64,000 bases of DNA from Scenedesmus sp. ARA3 (lineage: Eukaryota > Chlorophyta > Chlorophyceae > Sphaeropleales > Scenedesmaceae), in assembly GCA_004335835.1 (NCBI GenBank), contig RWJK01001384.1, positions 62,001 through 126,000 on the forward strand, read 5' to 3'. The position numbers were made by a program, and so were the translations under genes. Below the pieces are notes generated by a model. It worked only from the letters and a program-made list of their open reading frames with translations. It had not been told where the DNA came from and did no database searches. Each line of letters begins with the position of its first letter. Position 1 is the stretch's first letter. Below, piece by piece: positions 23,272-36,170 of the stretch.

Positions 23272-25457
23272 CTAGCTGCCAGGCTGCGGCAGGTGCTGCT
23301 GCGTGTACTGCCACACCGCCATGGCCCCCGACACATGCGCATTCAGCGAGCGTGTGACACCCAGCATGGGGATCTCCAGGCACACGTCCAGCAGTGGCAG
23401 CAGGCTGACGGGGATGCCGTTCTGCTCGTTGCCCAGCAGCAGTATGCAGTGCTTGGGGAAGGTGTAGCTCTGCAGCGGTACGCTGTTGGTGGCCTGCTCG
23501 ATGCCTGCACAGCAGCAGCAGCAGCAGCAGCAGCAGGCGTTAGCTGGTGGTCAGCACAGTGTGCTGTCACAGGTTTGCACAATGTGCTGGCACACTGCTG
23601 CAGCACTGCAGCATTGAGTCGGGTTGCTCTGCAACCTGCCAGGCAGGCCGCTGTTGCATTTGACACCCCATGCAGCGGCTAGATTGACAGCTAAGGCATG
23701 TACAGCGCAACACGACAAAAGGCACAGCAACCATCAACACGCGCCATGTCTAAGAGGTGCTAGATGTTCCACCCAGTGCAGAGCAGCTGAACTACACACC
23801 CAGAACCTGCAATCGCTCACCCGCAGCTGCAATGCGCCAACTGTAAACAGCTAAGACCAACTGTAAACAGCTAGGACCCACATGCAGCATTATGCTCGCA
23901 ACAGCTGTTCAAAAACGAACCGCAAATGCAGCACACACACACACACCAGCCAGCCTGCGCTGGACTACATACATGCATTCGCGCTCACCTATTATCGTGT
24001 ATCCCGCCTGCCGCCGCTCCTGCAGCAGTGCAGCCACGTCAGCGCCGCCCACCTCAAGCAGCCGCAGCCAGCGCTCACTGGTCACGCTCTGGCGCTTGAA
24101 CGCCTCCGTGGCCACCACAGCACGGCTGGACAGCACCAACGCCTCAACAGACATGGACTCACACGTCCTGCAGGGCAGCAGCAGCAGCGGCGGCGGCGGC
24201 AGTGTGAAGAAGAGGGGTGCTGAGCGTCAGCGGCTGCGGCAGAGCGACTAATGCTCTGTGGGCTTCTTTCCAGGAGATCGTGTCAGTAAATGGTTACCAA
24301 AGATACAACCCCGCAGCGTCCAAATGTCCGTAAACGCAGGAGCCGCGCGTACAATGTGCACAAGCAATTCATTTGTTGTCCAGCATGCCCAGCCGCTTCA
24401 GCAACACGTGCCCACAAGCACCGTACTACACCAGTAGCCATGCCAACTGCACCTACAGCCTGAAAGCGCATCCGAGTCTCCCCTAAACACACGCCCCTCC
24501 AGCCCTGCCTCACCTGCAGAGGCCTGCCATGTTGGGCACATTGTCCAGCAGCGAGGCACACACCACCAGCCCAGCTGCCGCTGCCCTGCCAGCCACCAGC
24601 GCCTCAACACGATCTGCACATGCCTCATCAAACAGAGCAGACTGCAGCAGCAGGGACATGATATCGCACAGCAGCTAGATCAGCATGCGCCAGATCAAAG
24701 CTCAGAGCGATGATTGCTCACAAAAGCCAGGACTTGCAAAGATTGTATGAAAGCTGTTTAGTTGAGGTTGCAAGCCTTGAGCAGCTAGGGCTCCAGAGCT
24801 GATGTCACAGGGATGCCATTTGATAGCGTAGGAGGCCATGTGCCACAGGACTGTGCAGCACATTTCTTTCTGGAGACGTCAATCCGCAAAATGCTGAGTG
24901 CAGTTGCACACTGCACAGCTGTTTCTCCTCAGGATCATGGCGGCATGATAGCCTCACCCCTACTTGTGGCCTGAACTGGTAGACAGCGGCGCTACCGCCA
25001 GCAGGTGGCTGCTGCAGTTCATCACCGTCCCCTACATCACCTACAGTAATCCAACATAGGTGCAGCGGCGTTAGCTCAACTACGGCGAAATCTGCTTGCT
25101 CTCTGACATATGCGATTCAAGCGGAGGACGTGCAGTTCTGCACTTCTCTTGACGTGGGTTTTCACAGCACCTCTACTGCTGCCGAGGGGTAAGTAACAGT
25201 GTCGGGTTCGTGCCTACACGCCTGGCTTGCACCACACACCTGCTGCAACGGCCTCAGAGGCTTCATCCACTGCCCCGCCGCCGCGCTGGCTGCTGCTGCC
25301 GCCCTCGCGCTTGCTAACTGCCTTGAGCGCGCCAGGCAGGGCTTTGAGCACGTCCAGCGGCAGCCGCTCCCTGACGTGCAGCGGCCACAGCAGCCCTGCT
25401 GCATCACCCTCGCCATCACACAGCTGCTCCAGCTCAGCCTCGCGCACCTGCAGCAGC

Positions 25458-25509
<52 letters not shown>

Positions 25510-25637
25510 NNNNNNNNNNNNNNNNNNNNNNNNNNNNNNNNNNNNNNNNNNNNNNNNNNNNNNNNNNNNNNNNNNNNNNNNNNNNNNNNNNNNNNNNNNN
25601 NNNNNNNNNNAGCAGCAGCAGCAGCAGCAGCGGCAGC

Positions 25638-25674
<37 letters not shown>

Positions 25675-28600
25675 CACCCCGAACACTCCCTCCAGGCTGG
25701 CCTCCTGCTGCAGGCTGAAGCCCTCCAGGTCCACCAGCGCCTGCCGCTGCCGCAGCTTCACTGTCTCATCATTCTGCTGCAGGAAGCGCCGCACCTGCAT
25801 GAAGCAGCAGGTTAATTCAGGCAGCAATGCAGCACAGTGATGAAAGGGGCAAGGCAGTTTGGCCGTCTCGTCATTTCGGTGCAGGAAGCGCCGCACCTGC
25901 ATGAAGCAGCAGGTTAATTCAAGCAGCAATGCAACACAGTGATGAAAGGGGCAAGGCAGTTTGGCCGTCACGTCATTTCGGTGCAAGAAGCGCCGCTTCT
26001 CTGCGGGGTGGTTGGGCAAGATGGCAACGCATGTGCAATGCAGCCGGGCGGTGAGGGGAGCAATTGCAAGGCGTTGTTGCAATGGCTTGATTGCTGGCAT
26101 GAGGACTGAATGAGGAAGCAAAGAAGCAAGGACTTTGCAGGTGCTGAAGCTGGGAGCGTGCAGCACAGTGAAGAGACTGTGCAGCAGAGCGAACCTGATG
26201 CAGTGCTGTGCTGACTGGAAAAATAACACCCCCAGCTTGAATGTGCGCCCGTGCGCCGCTTGCAGGGATGCTCGCAGGGTGCTTTGCATCTAGCAGCTAT
26301 CGTTTCCAGGCTCACCTGCTGCAGCAGCTGGGCATCTTGTCGCCCCAGCTGCTGCTGGATGGACTCCATGTGGCGGCTGAACACAACATGCAGCAGCGCC
26401 TGCAATCAACATGCAGCAGCACAGCACAAAAAATCATTGCTTTGCCACACAGCACTGTTTCAGCCCTCTGCATGTGCAGTCCTGCTGTGTCCTTATTGCA
26501 GGCCAGGAGTTCAGCATGCTGAGTTGCCGCATGTCGCAAGGTTGCGTGTCAGCCGGAGTAACGCGCCCGCTTCCACCTCACCTCACCTGCACGGGCACCC
26601 TCACTGCATGCCTGTGGTGCAGCGCCCAGGGCAGCAGCGCCCTCAGCAGCGGCATGAAGTGGGGCGAGCCCTGGGGCCCTGACTCCAGCAGCAGGAACAG
26701 CACCAGGATGATGACAGACACGGTCGTCTGCAGCAGCAGCAGCAGCAGCAGCTGAACACCAAGTTCAGGTCTCAACCGCTGTCGGTTGAGGGGGCAGCTT
26801 GTGCTGCCAGGCCAGCTATAAAGAGCAGAGCACAACGCCAAGCTGCAACACGCACAAAGCCTCAGCATGCCACAAGAACAGACTGCGCCGCAACTCACGG
26901 CAGATTGCATGATAATATGACAAGAGAGAGCTGCACGTTTGGGCACATGTCTGCGCACCTGGTAGCTGCTGGCTTCATAGGTGTTCAGTGCAGGAAGCAG
27001 GTAGCGCTCTACTGCCTGGGGCCTGTCCTTCAGCAGCACCAGCAGGAACAGCTGCAGCTGCGGCCGGATGTTGCCGTGCTGGTGGCAGCTCAGTAGGCAC
27101 TGCCAGCCCCGTGGTAGCACCTACAGCAGAAGCACGCATGCAAAGGAGAATCATTTGAATGGGTTGCGGCTCACGTCCCTGTCCCCACATTTCCACATCG
27201 CTACCAATGCCTTAGGACACCATTGCATAGATTTAAATTTTGATGCATATCTCCTTCAATGCCTCTCCATAAAGCTTTCACGCTGGACCAACACAACAAC
27301 AGAAACTCATTGTAGCACGTGCCCGTCGATGTAACGTCATCAACGCGTCATCATGTTGCCAGATTACCTCTGCTGCCAGGTCATCATCCACCCAGGGTGC
27401 CAGCAGGCACAGCGCCTGCCACACTGCCACCTTGATTGCATTGGCACCGCTGCCCTGCCCAGCCTCCCTGCTGCCCAGCCAAGCATACTGCGGCGCTGCT
27501 GCCTCGGCAACGTCCAGCAGCTGCAGCAGCAGGCGGCGCAGGAACGCAGGCTGCGCGTGGCTCCTGCAAGTGCAGGGTTTTAGGCAACAAGAAATGACAA
27601 GCTAAAAAAGAGTCGAGTAAGAGGGTGGGCGGTGTTGGCGAAGGTCCACAGGGCAGCAGCACGAGCCATACGATGAGCCCACCCTTGCAAGGCAATATTA
27701 AAGAGAGAATGAATGCTTTGACTGTATGTTTTCTTATCCAAGTATTGAAATTGCTTTGACTCATATGAGAGAAGATACATCCCCAGCAGGGCATCTCTCC
27801 CTCACCTGGCAAGCTGCAGTAGGAAGGAGCACAGCACCACCCGCGCAGGCAGCAGCACCGACGCGTCACACTTCTGCTGCTGCAGCGCGGCCTGCTGCGT
27901 CACACTTTCCACAAAGAATGAGAACGCACACATGTGTGTGATGTGTGGCAGGTGGCTGTGCAGCAGCTGCGGCTCCGGGCCCAGCACTGCTGAGCACAAG
28001 TGTGACATGAGAGTGACAGACAGCCTCACTCCTCCTTGTGTGAGGCCAAAAGGAGTGAGGTGGCTGCTGATGTAGGCTGCCAGCTCACTGCAGGACACAA
28101 ACAGCAAACAGCAAACAGCAAGAAGACAACAGCCAGTCAGCACGCCAGCAAAGGCTGGGAGACAGTAAGTATGCTAACATTGGACTGGTTTGCGGCAGCA
28201 GACGCAGCAGGGCGCATATGTTAGCTGATGCCGTTGAACCTCATGCATTGCACCACTGAGCAAGACGGCTGCACATGCATCGTGTGTCAAATCTTGCTGA
28301 TGGCAGCTGCATTATGGTCATTGCTCCCACCTGTTTTTGAACATCGCTGGGTGGAAGAACAGCTGCACCATCTGCTGTGTGGTGTCAGCAGACAGCCGCT
28401 TGCTGCTGCGCACCACCGGCTGCAGCTGCTGCAGCAGCTGCCGAAGCCCTGACACAGCTTCATCCTGTGGCCAGCTGTGCTGCTCTGCTGCTGCTTCTTG
28501 GTCATCATGCCCCCTGCCTTGTTGCTGCTGCTGCTGCTGCTGCTGCTGTGCAGATAGCTCTGCAAAAGGCGCTACTGCCAACAGCACACTCAGCAGCGGC

Positions 28601-28902
28601 CGCAGGGTGGCGTCGCTGCTGCTCCATTCTAAATCCTGCAAGCACCTGCATACCACCATGCAGTCACAGGCCCTGTCAGCCCACCAAGGCCAGCATAATC
28701 ATCATAATCATCACCAGCACGCTAACAAACTAGCAAGCTGACAATTCAGCCCCATGGACGATGCCAAAACAGCCATAACTGTTTTTGTGACAACATACGC
28801 ATGCATTGGCAGCTGCAGGCTGCACAGTGATAGCGCGGCGCCTCACCTGCTGAACACCTGTTGCCGGGTGCTGATGGACACACTTAAGCCTCCTGCTGCC
28901 GC

Positions 28903-28936
<34 letters not shown>

Positions 28937-31914
28937 GCTGCTGCAACTAGCTGTGCCATGAGCTGCATCTGCAGCTGCATGAGTGCTTCTGTCATTTCCA
29001 ACCTGCTGCTGCTGCTGTTGTTCACTCCTCCCATCCACCTGTCACTGAAGCCAGTCGCAGGCACCAGCTTGCACAGGGACAGCAAACAGCTGTCCAGATC
29101 TGCTGCATACAAGCCTGCTGCCATGGTCGGGCCATGCTGCTCTGCACTATGCTGCAGACCAAAGCAAGCCATGTGTGCAGTTGACAGCAGCAGCAGCTGC
29201 TGATCCAGCACTCCTGATGCTGCTGCTGTGACCACATCAGCCGGCAGCTGCTGCTGCCAAGTTGCTAGCTCTGCTAACACTGCAGACTGCAGCTGCGGCC
29301 ATTGCTCCGCATCTGCTGCTGGCGCTGGTGCCTGTGGCACAAGCTGCAGCAGCTGCGTCAGCCAGGAAACCCATGTGGCATCATACACGCCTGCTGCTGC
29401 TTGCATCGTCTTGTGGTGCAGCAGCAGAGCTGGTACCAGCTGCATCAAGCTGTTGACCAGTATTGAGTCTGGAGTGCCTTGCTTAGCTGTAATGCTGGCT
29501 GCTGCTGCTGCTGTGCTGCTTTGCTGCAGTGACGCAGCCACACCGCACGCTAAACATGCCAATGCGCTGGCCGCATCTGCTGCTGCGGCAGCCTGCTTGC
29601 CACACTCTGGCGCAAGGCCATGCCGTACAGCAGCTGCACCAGTCAGCAGCACAGCAGCAACTGCCTGCTGGTTGCTGCTGGACAGGACAGCTGCTGCTCG
29701 CCCTAGGCAGTGCAGCAGCTTCAGTTGCGGCAAGGCTGCTGCATCTCTGCTCTGCTGCAGCGGCTGCAGCCAGGATTGCAGCTGCGTAAGCGAGGCACTT
29801 CCTGCTGCTGCAGCTGACCCAGTGGGTGCTGACAAGGCAGCATCCAGCCACTGCATGAACCAGCCTGCAATTCCTGCTGCTGCATTGCCGCTGGCAGTAA
29901 TCAAGCCTAAAGCCACGTCAGCTCCACAGCTGTCTGCAGAGCAGCACAGCGGCACCAGCTGCAGCAGCGCCCGCTGAATCTGCGGCCGCATGTGAGCTGG
30001 GTGCAGGTATGTCACATGAGCAAGGGCTGCACCCACGTGCGTCAGCAGCCGCTTTGGACCCAGGTCACACAGTGTGCTGTGCGTACTGCTGCTGCTGCTG
30101 CTATTGCCTGTGGAATTTGGTGTGTCTGCTGTTGCTGTAGATACTTGCCCGGCTGCCTCAGCAGCTGCCTGCAGCAGCACCGCTGCAGTAGGTGCTCGCT
30201 CTGACACTTCTACCACCCTGTCTAGATAAGCTGCAAGAAGGCTAGATACCAAGCATTCCTGTCTGCACTGCTGCTGCTGACACTGCTGCTGTTGCAACAG
30301 TGCTGTTATGATGGCTGACAGAAACGCTGTCAGCTGCTGTTGCAGCAGTGCCACCGCCTGCGCCTGGCGGCCCAGTGCGCTGCCTGCCGCCACATCTGAT
30401 ATGAGCTTCTCGTTTTCAAACGCAGCGAGCAGCTGCAGCAGCAGCGCCTGCAGCTGCGGCAAGCCGCCGTTTGCTATTAACTGCTGCAGTGTGGGTGCCG
30501 GAAGCTCAAAGAATGACGCCAGGCCTAAGCGCCTGACCGACACACTGCAAGCAGGCAGGGAGAACCACAGGCATTTGCAGCAGGAGGCAATAGGCTAGGA
30601 GGTCACGCAGCAGCAAAACATCCACCAGCTGCTGCCGCTGCTGCTGCTGCCGCTGCCACTGGGTGTAGACATGGTTTTTGTTGAAACCAACGATTACATA
30701 TAGGCGCAGTTTCTGCAACCTGGCATCTCGCAACATGCTGCCCACAGCCATCGGTACCAAACCACAACTTACTTGCTGTGGAATGCAGCCCGCACAATCA
30801 GCACAGCACACCAGCGCACGAGACCCGCCATACTGCCTGGACCCCTGCTGCTGCTGCTGCTGCTGAGTGTAGCTTCAGTCTCGCTGCTTGCGTGCTGCCA
30901 CAGCAGTGGGAAGCAGTCGGCCCACACCGGCTGTATCAGGTGCAGCACGCGCTCCTCTTGAGCCCTAAACACCGCCAGGAAGGCCTGCCATTGCGGCTCA
31001 GCAAACCCCGGCACCTGCGACGCAACAGAGCACAGCAAGGTGTGTGAAGTGTCGGCTGCGCTGGCATTTGTATTTTGTGAATGGTTTGGGCAGAAGCAAG
31101 AACAAGCAGAACAGCATAGCTGGCTGCTGCTGGCCCACTTTGTCTACCTTGAAGTAAGCTGCATTGACTGTGATGATATATGCACTTCATGACAGCTCTT
31201 CAACCTAGGTTGCTCACAACATATCCCCTTTTGCAGCTACCTTCGACATTATGTCAATTGATTCCGCATGCATGTACACTACTGCGTATGCAGCCAGTTG
31301 TACAAGCGCCTGGCTGCTGCGCACCTGAGGGCCCCAGCCCTGCTGTACTGACGCCTGCAGCAGGTGCAGGGCCCGCGCCCGGCATTGACTGTCCTTGCTG
31401 CTCAGCCCCAGCAGCAGCAGCTCGTGCAGGGCGGCGGCAGCAGCACTGCCTGCAATGGCAGACAGGCGTCAGCAGACATTGCAGCTGATGCTTGCATTGT
31501 GAAGTGATATTGGTTATCGCTGTGGATCGATGTGCATATGTAACACACACTATCAGCACAAACATGTCATAACATGCTAATGCTATGGCCTGCCAGTGCA
31601 CCAATCTAAGCACCCACGCTCACCCTGCTGCTGGCACGCCACTGCCACATGCTCCTGCAGCCTGCAGGCAAGAGACAGCCCTGCCGCAAGCTTGCTGCTG
31701 CTGATGCTTGATGAACCTGCTGCTGCTGCTGCTGCTGCTGGGGTCATGCTGCTGCTGCTGCTGCTGTCAGGCAAGGCACCTCCACAGGCAGCAGCCACCA
31801 GCTGCTGGCAGGCAGCTGCATAGGCTGCCGGCTGCAGCTGTGCAGCAGCAGCGCCCATCAAGGGCTGCAGCAATACGGCTTGCAGCTCCGACTGCAGGTC
31901 ACCAGCTGTAGCAC

Positions 31915-31952
<38 letters not shown>

Positions 31953-32200
31953 ACAAGCAAGACAAGGTTTGCTGGAGTACAGCTGGGTTAGCTGCACGAA
32001 GGGGCTAACACTTCGACGTGTTGTGTAAGGTGCGAGGGGCTACGAGGACAGCACGCAGCAGGCTACGGGAAGGCGTTGAGCTGCATTGTGGTGCGCAAGC
32101 AGACGTTTCAAACGCGCCTGCATGTGGTTCTCACCTGCACGGCTGAGCCCAGCAAGAACACAAGCAGCAAGCTCCTCCAACACAGCCGTGTCCAAGGTTG

Positions 32201-32255
<55 letters not shown>

Positions 32256-32340
32256 CAGCAGTGCAGCCAGCAGGGCTATGCATGCTGCATCACCCAAGCA
32301 CAAGCTCCCGCGAGCCCTCACACCAGCAGCCCCTCCTGAC

Positions 32341-32383
<43 letters not shown>

Positions 32384-32776
32384 TAGGATCCAGCCGCTCC
32401 TGCAGGTGCTGTAAGCAGAGACGTGGCAAGCTAGCTGCAGCTGGGCAGCCGAGGTTATGCAGCTGGCTGGCTGCTGTTACTAACAACACTGCCCAGTGGC
32501 TGCTGAGGCTGGCTGGCTCACAGGGGGCAGGGCAGGCCAGCAGCTGCGGAATCAGCTGCTGCAGCAGCACCTGCTCTGGGCCTAGGTCTGCTGCTGTGGA
32601 TGCTGAGGTGCTACTGCTGCTGCTAGTGTCAGCAGTGGCTGCTTGGTGGTGCAGTAGTGCGAGCTGTGCGAGCGTGATGGCTGCCAAGATGCTCAGTTGG
32701 GATTCGGTTGCTTCACCTGGCTGCTGCGTGCCGCCTCCCTGCTGCTGCTGCTGCGGCGGCGGCGGCTCAGCTGTGC

Positions 32777-32825
<49 letters not shown>

Positions 32826-33297
32826 GCTGGAAGTCAGGGTGAGCTGGCCAAGCGGAGTGATACTGGCATGCCTGCAGCCTGCTACAGCAAGGTCTGCAAA
32901 CCAAGGCACCTGTGCGGGGCATGTGCAAGCACCGTCCACACAAGTGGACACGAGACCATACAGTACACACATGCAGCTGACTAACCACTGAGCAGCCGCT
33001 AGGGATGTCCTTGCAGGACAGCAGGGCTGCACTAGCCAATGCAACATGCCAGGCACAGAACATAGTGCAGCTGACCCAGCCTACATGCAATGGCTTGCAG
33101 CTAATCATGCATAATCACACCTGCAGGAGCACATCAATGCTGTTGGCAGCTGCTTGCTGTGCCTGCAGGTCAGCCTGGCGCTTGCTGTGCTGCCTGTTGG
33201 ACTTCACACTGCCGTCACTGTGGCTGCTGGTTGCCTTGCCAGCCACCTGCTGCAGGAACTGTTGCAACTGCAGCGCTGCTGCCTGTGGGTCACTCAT
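23272..33297 (-). CDS. TARBP1: TARBP1/Trm3-type tRNA (Gm18) 2'-O-methyltransferase
   Basis: Eighteen exons join in phase to about 1808 residues: 33121-33297, 32135-32909, 31624-31905, 31325-31449, 30773-31014, 28847-30544, 28331-28645, 27806-28087, 27368-27563, 26959-27120, 26587-26727, 26316-26399, 25678-25794, 25240-25447, 24958-25040, 24514-24641, 23989-24167 and 23272-23504. The last 170 residues are a SpoU/TrmH (SPOUT) domain: NVPNMAGLCRTCE is motif 1 (catalytic Arg), LLLGNEQNGIP motif 2 and LGVTRSLNAHVSGAM motif 3, which forms the knot and binds AdoMet. AGYTIIGIEQATNSVPL matches the TARBP1 stretch before motif 2. The rest is a long alpha-helical, HEAT-like region with Gln and Ser runs. 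Yeast Trm3 and human TARBP1 methylate G18 of tRNA. The alga's protein is longer than the human one (1621 residues), mainly through repeats. The assembly gap lies in an intron and does not interrupt coding. Confidence 0.93.
25449..25676. repeat. Long CAG tract containing an assembly gap
   Basis: CAG repeats run from 25449 to the gap and resume at 25611, with one TAG interruption and a few CGGCAG variants, ending at 25676. On the transcribed strand this is CTG, filling the intron between TARBP1 exons 25678-25794 and 25240-25447. The true length is unknown because the assembler broke here. Confidence 0.95.
25510..25610. other. Assembly gap (101 N)
   Basis: A run of 101 undetermined bases inside a CAG tract. 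Both flanks are pure repeat, so the gap is best explained by a repeat too long or too variable for the reads used. Confidence 0.99.
25771..26000. repeat. 102-bp tandem duplication spanning an exon start in TARBP1
   Basis: Units begin at 25771, 25873 and 25975 (third truncated). Each carries the acceptor and first codons of the TARBP1 exon 25678-25794 plus the preceding intron sequence. The first two units differ at a handful of positions. The unit is 34 codons long and has no in-frame stop on the minus strand. Confidence 0.95.
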
Positions 33298-33729
33298 ACG
33301 GCTCAAAAGTAGCTCTTCTAGTGCTCAAACGGAGTAATGGCAGCCAGACAAGCCTGCAGGGCGGGTGTTGCTTATATTGCTGCTGCTGCTGCTGCTACTG
33401 TTGCATCTTGACCAATTGTCATGCTGAGACACAGTGTTGCAGGACTGACTTCGTCCAAAGAAGGTTTGCAGTTTGCAATTATGTTGATCCGTTGCGCCTA
33501 CGTGGTTTCTGGCGCCGTTGCAGGGTTGTCTGTCGACCCATGTGATCACATGTTATGTTGTTCATGTGGCCTGCTGACTGGTTGCTGATGGTGCAAAGTA
33601 TTCATTGGACAATGCAGTTGTCGCACCTACAAACGCAAACACACAACGCAGTGTCGCAACGAAGCTATTAGCAACGTCCAGCACACTGCAGAGCGCAAAC
33701 ACTTCTGCGCTGAGTGTGCACAAATCACG
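33298..33729. promoter_or_regulatory. Bidirectional promoter region of TARBP1 and OAT
   Basis: 432 bases lie between the two divergent start codons. Transcripts in both directions must start here. A short CTG run sits near 33380. I could not place a TATA box. Confidence 0.5.
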
Positions 33730-35963
33730 ATGCTGTCGAAGCTGGGAGTCTCTGCACTGTCTGAGATCAGCACAGCAGTAGGACAGCAAGTGCTGCCTGC
33801 CCTCGTGCGCACGTTCGCTGGCGACCATGGAGGCCAGGCTCCCACTCTGGCTCAGCAGAAGGTGCGTGTGCACGTCGAACGGAATGTGACTGATGGTAAT
33901 CAATGGCATACTGATTAATGTAACGTTGCGTATTTGTTCTGTTGCAGATCATCGACCGCGAGGAGCAGTTTGGTGCTCACAACTACGCCCCCATCCCCGT
34001 AGTGCTGGAGCGGGGCGAGGGCGCCTTTGTTTGGGATACAGATGGCAAGAGATACTTTGATTTTTTGAGCGCATACTCTGCAGTCAATCAGGGACACTGT
34101 CACCCCAAGGTGAGTAGCAAGCAACGTGAAAAGAGAGCAGAAGAGCAGCCGAAGCCGAGCATCACAGCGTCTGCTGTCTCGCCCTGCAGATCGTGAAGGC
34201 TCTCAAGGACCAGTGCGACAGGATTGCTCTGACTTCGCGCGCCTTCTACAATGGTAAGCGCGTACTGCTGTTCCGGAAGCAGAGGCAGGCGTGGCAGCAG
34301 TAGCAGCAGCAGCATGGGTGCTACAGTTGGGACACCATGTACCCTTGCATATGCTGCTGATAGGGATGCTGTTGATTTTCCTGCTTCTCCTGCTTGATAA
34401 GCTATTTGTATTACACAGCCCATTCACATCATGCTTCTGTGCAGCTGTCAAGTCCTGCTGCATGCCTGGCAGCCACCTGTCTTGCTCTCTTCATATACTC
34501 TGCCTTCATTTATCTCATGAGCTCACATGTACCTGGCTACAGATGTATCGCAGAGCAAATATTTGCCATGCAGCTAGCCGTCTGTGCTACCAACACACAA
34601 CACACCACTCAAAACACGCCATGTACGCCTGTCTCTGCCACCTGCAGACGTGCTGGGCGAGTACGCGCAGTACATCACTCAGCTGCTGGGCTACGACAAG
34701 GTGCTGCCCATGAACACGGGAGTGGAGGGAGGCGAGACAGCCTGCAAGCTGGCACGGTGAGGGGCCGGGGCAGCCAGGCAGCGGTTAGGCATGCAATCAG
34801 CCGGGCAGGCAGCGCAGCATGCATGCAGATGATGCCTGCAAGCTGGCACGGTGAGGGGCGGGCCAGCCAGGCAATTCGGCGTGCAGTTAGCCAGGCAGGC
34901 AGCGCAGCATGGGGGGAGGGGGGGGGGAGGGGAGGACAGACAGGCAGAGGTTAGCCAGGCAGGCAGCGCAGCATGCATGCATGCAGATGATGCCTGCTTC
35001 ACACAGCAGGGGGCACAAACCTCTCCGAGCGCCGTTGCTGCTGCCGCTGCTGCTGCCGCTGTGCGTACACTCTTTTGGTGCCAGGCGCTGGAGCTGAGAC
35101 GTGAAGTGACATACACACCCATCACTCCGCAATCAGTGCTGCGACTTGCATTGTGTTTGTTGTCTTGATGCTGTTTGGCATGCCCCAGGCGCTGGGGCTA
35201 TGACGTGAAGGGGGTGGCGCGTGACCAGGCCAAGATCCTGTTTGCCAACAACAACTTCTGGGGCCGCACCATGAGCGCCATCAGCAGCAGCACAGACCCC
35301 TCCAGCTACGCACGCTTCGGTGAGCAGCAGCAGCAGCAGCAGCAGCAGCATGCAGGTGCTGCAGCAGTACAACAGGCAAAGAGCAGTACAACAGACAGGC
35401 AGCGGTACAGCAGACAGGCAGCAATGAGTGCAGCAAACAAGCAGGCGCAGGCATGCAACAACGGCAGCAGCCACTGCAGCATCAGGCTTGCCACTTGAAC
35501 ATGGCAGCTGCTGAGCACAGCGCGAACCAGCAGCAGCAACATAGGAGCGGCAGCATCAAGCGCAGCTACTACCTGGCAAGTACCATGCATGTACCATGCA
35601 TGTGCAGACCCGTCATCTTATTCGCGCCCTGCCGCTGCGCCACGACTCACACCACCACCGCTGCTGCTGCTGCTGCTGCTGCTGCTGTCACGCCAGGCCC
35701 CTTCATGCCTGGCTTTGAGCTGATCCCCTACAACGACCTGGCCGCGCTTGAGGCCAAGCTGAAGGCCGACCCCAACATCGTGGCATTCATGGTGGAGCCC
35801 ATCCAGGTGCGTGCAGTGGTGTGCAGTATTGCTGTGTGTGGTGTTGTGCAGCAGCAGCAGCAGCAGCAGTTGTTGATTTCAATTTGAAATTGTGGCTTTC
35901 GTGGTGGAGCCCATCCAGGTGCGGTGCGACAGCAGCGTCGGCGGCGGCAGCAGCAGCAGCAGC

Positions 35964-35998
<35 letters not shown>

Positions 35999-36126
35999 TG
36001 TACTTTGTGCTGTTCAGCATAGGGGCGTCCAGAGTGGAGCGCTTCCATGTGCAGCGCTAGCAATGTTGTGTTTTGTGCTGTACAGCAACAACATTTTACC
36101 CGATGATGCTTCTGGCATGCCGATGT

Positions 36127-36170
<44 letters not shown>

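Noticed and set aside
30603..30760. Extra TARBP1 exon in the intron between 30544 and 30773
   Set aside because: The donor gtaagt after 30773 joins exon 30544 in phase, and the frames in between cannot be connected to it.
32086..32991. Plus-strand open frame of 301 codons rich in Cys and Leu
   Set aside because: Antisense shadow of TARBP1 exon 32135-32909 created by CTG runs.
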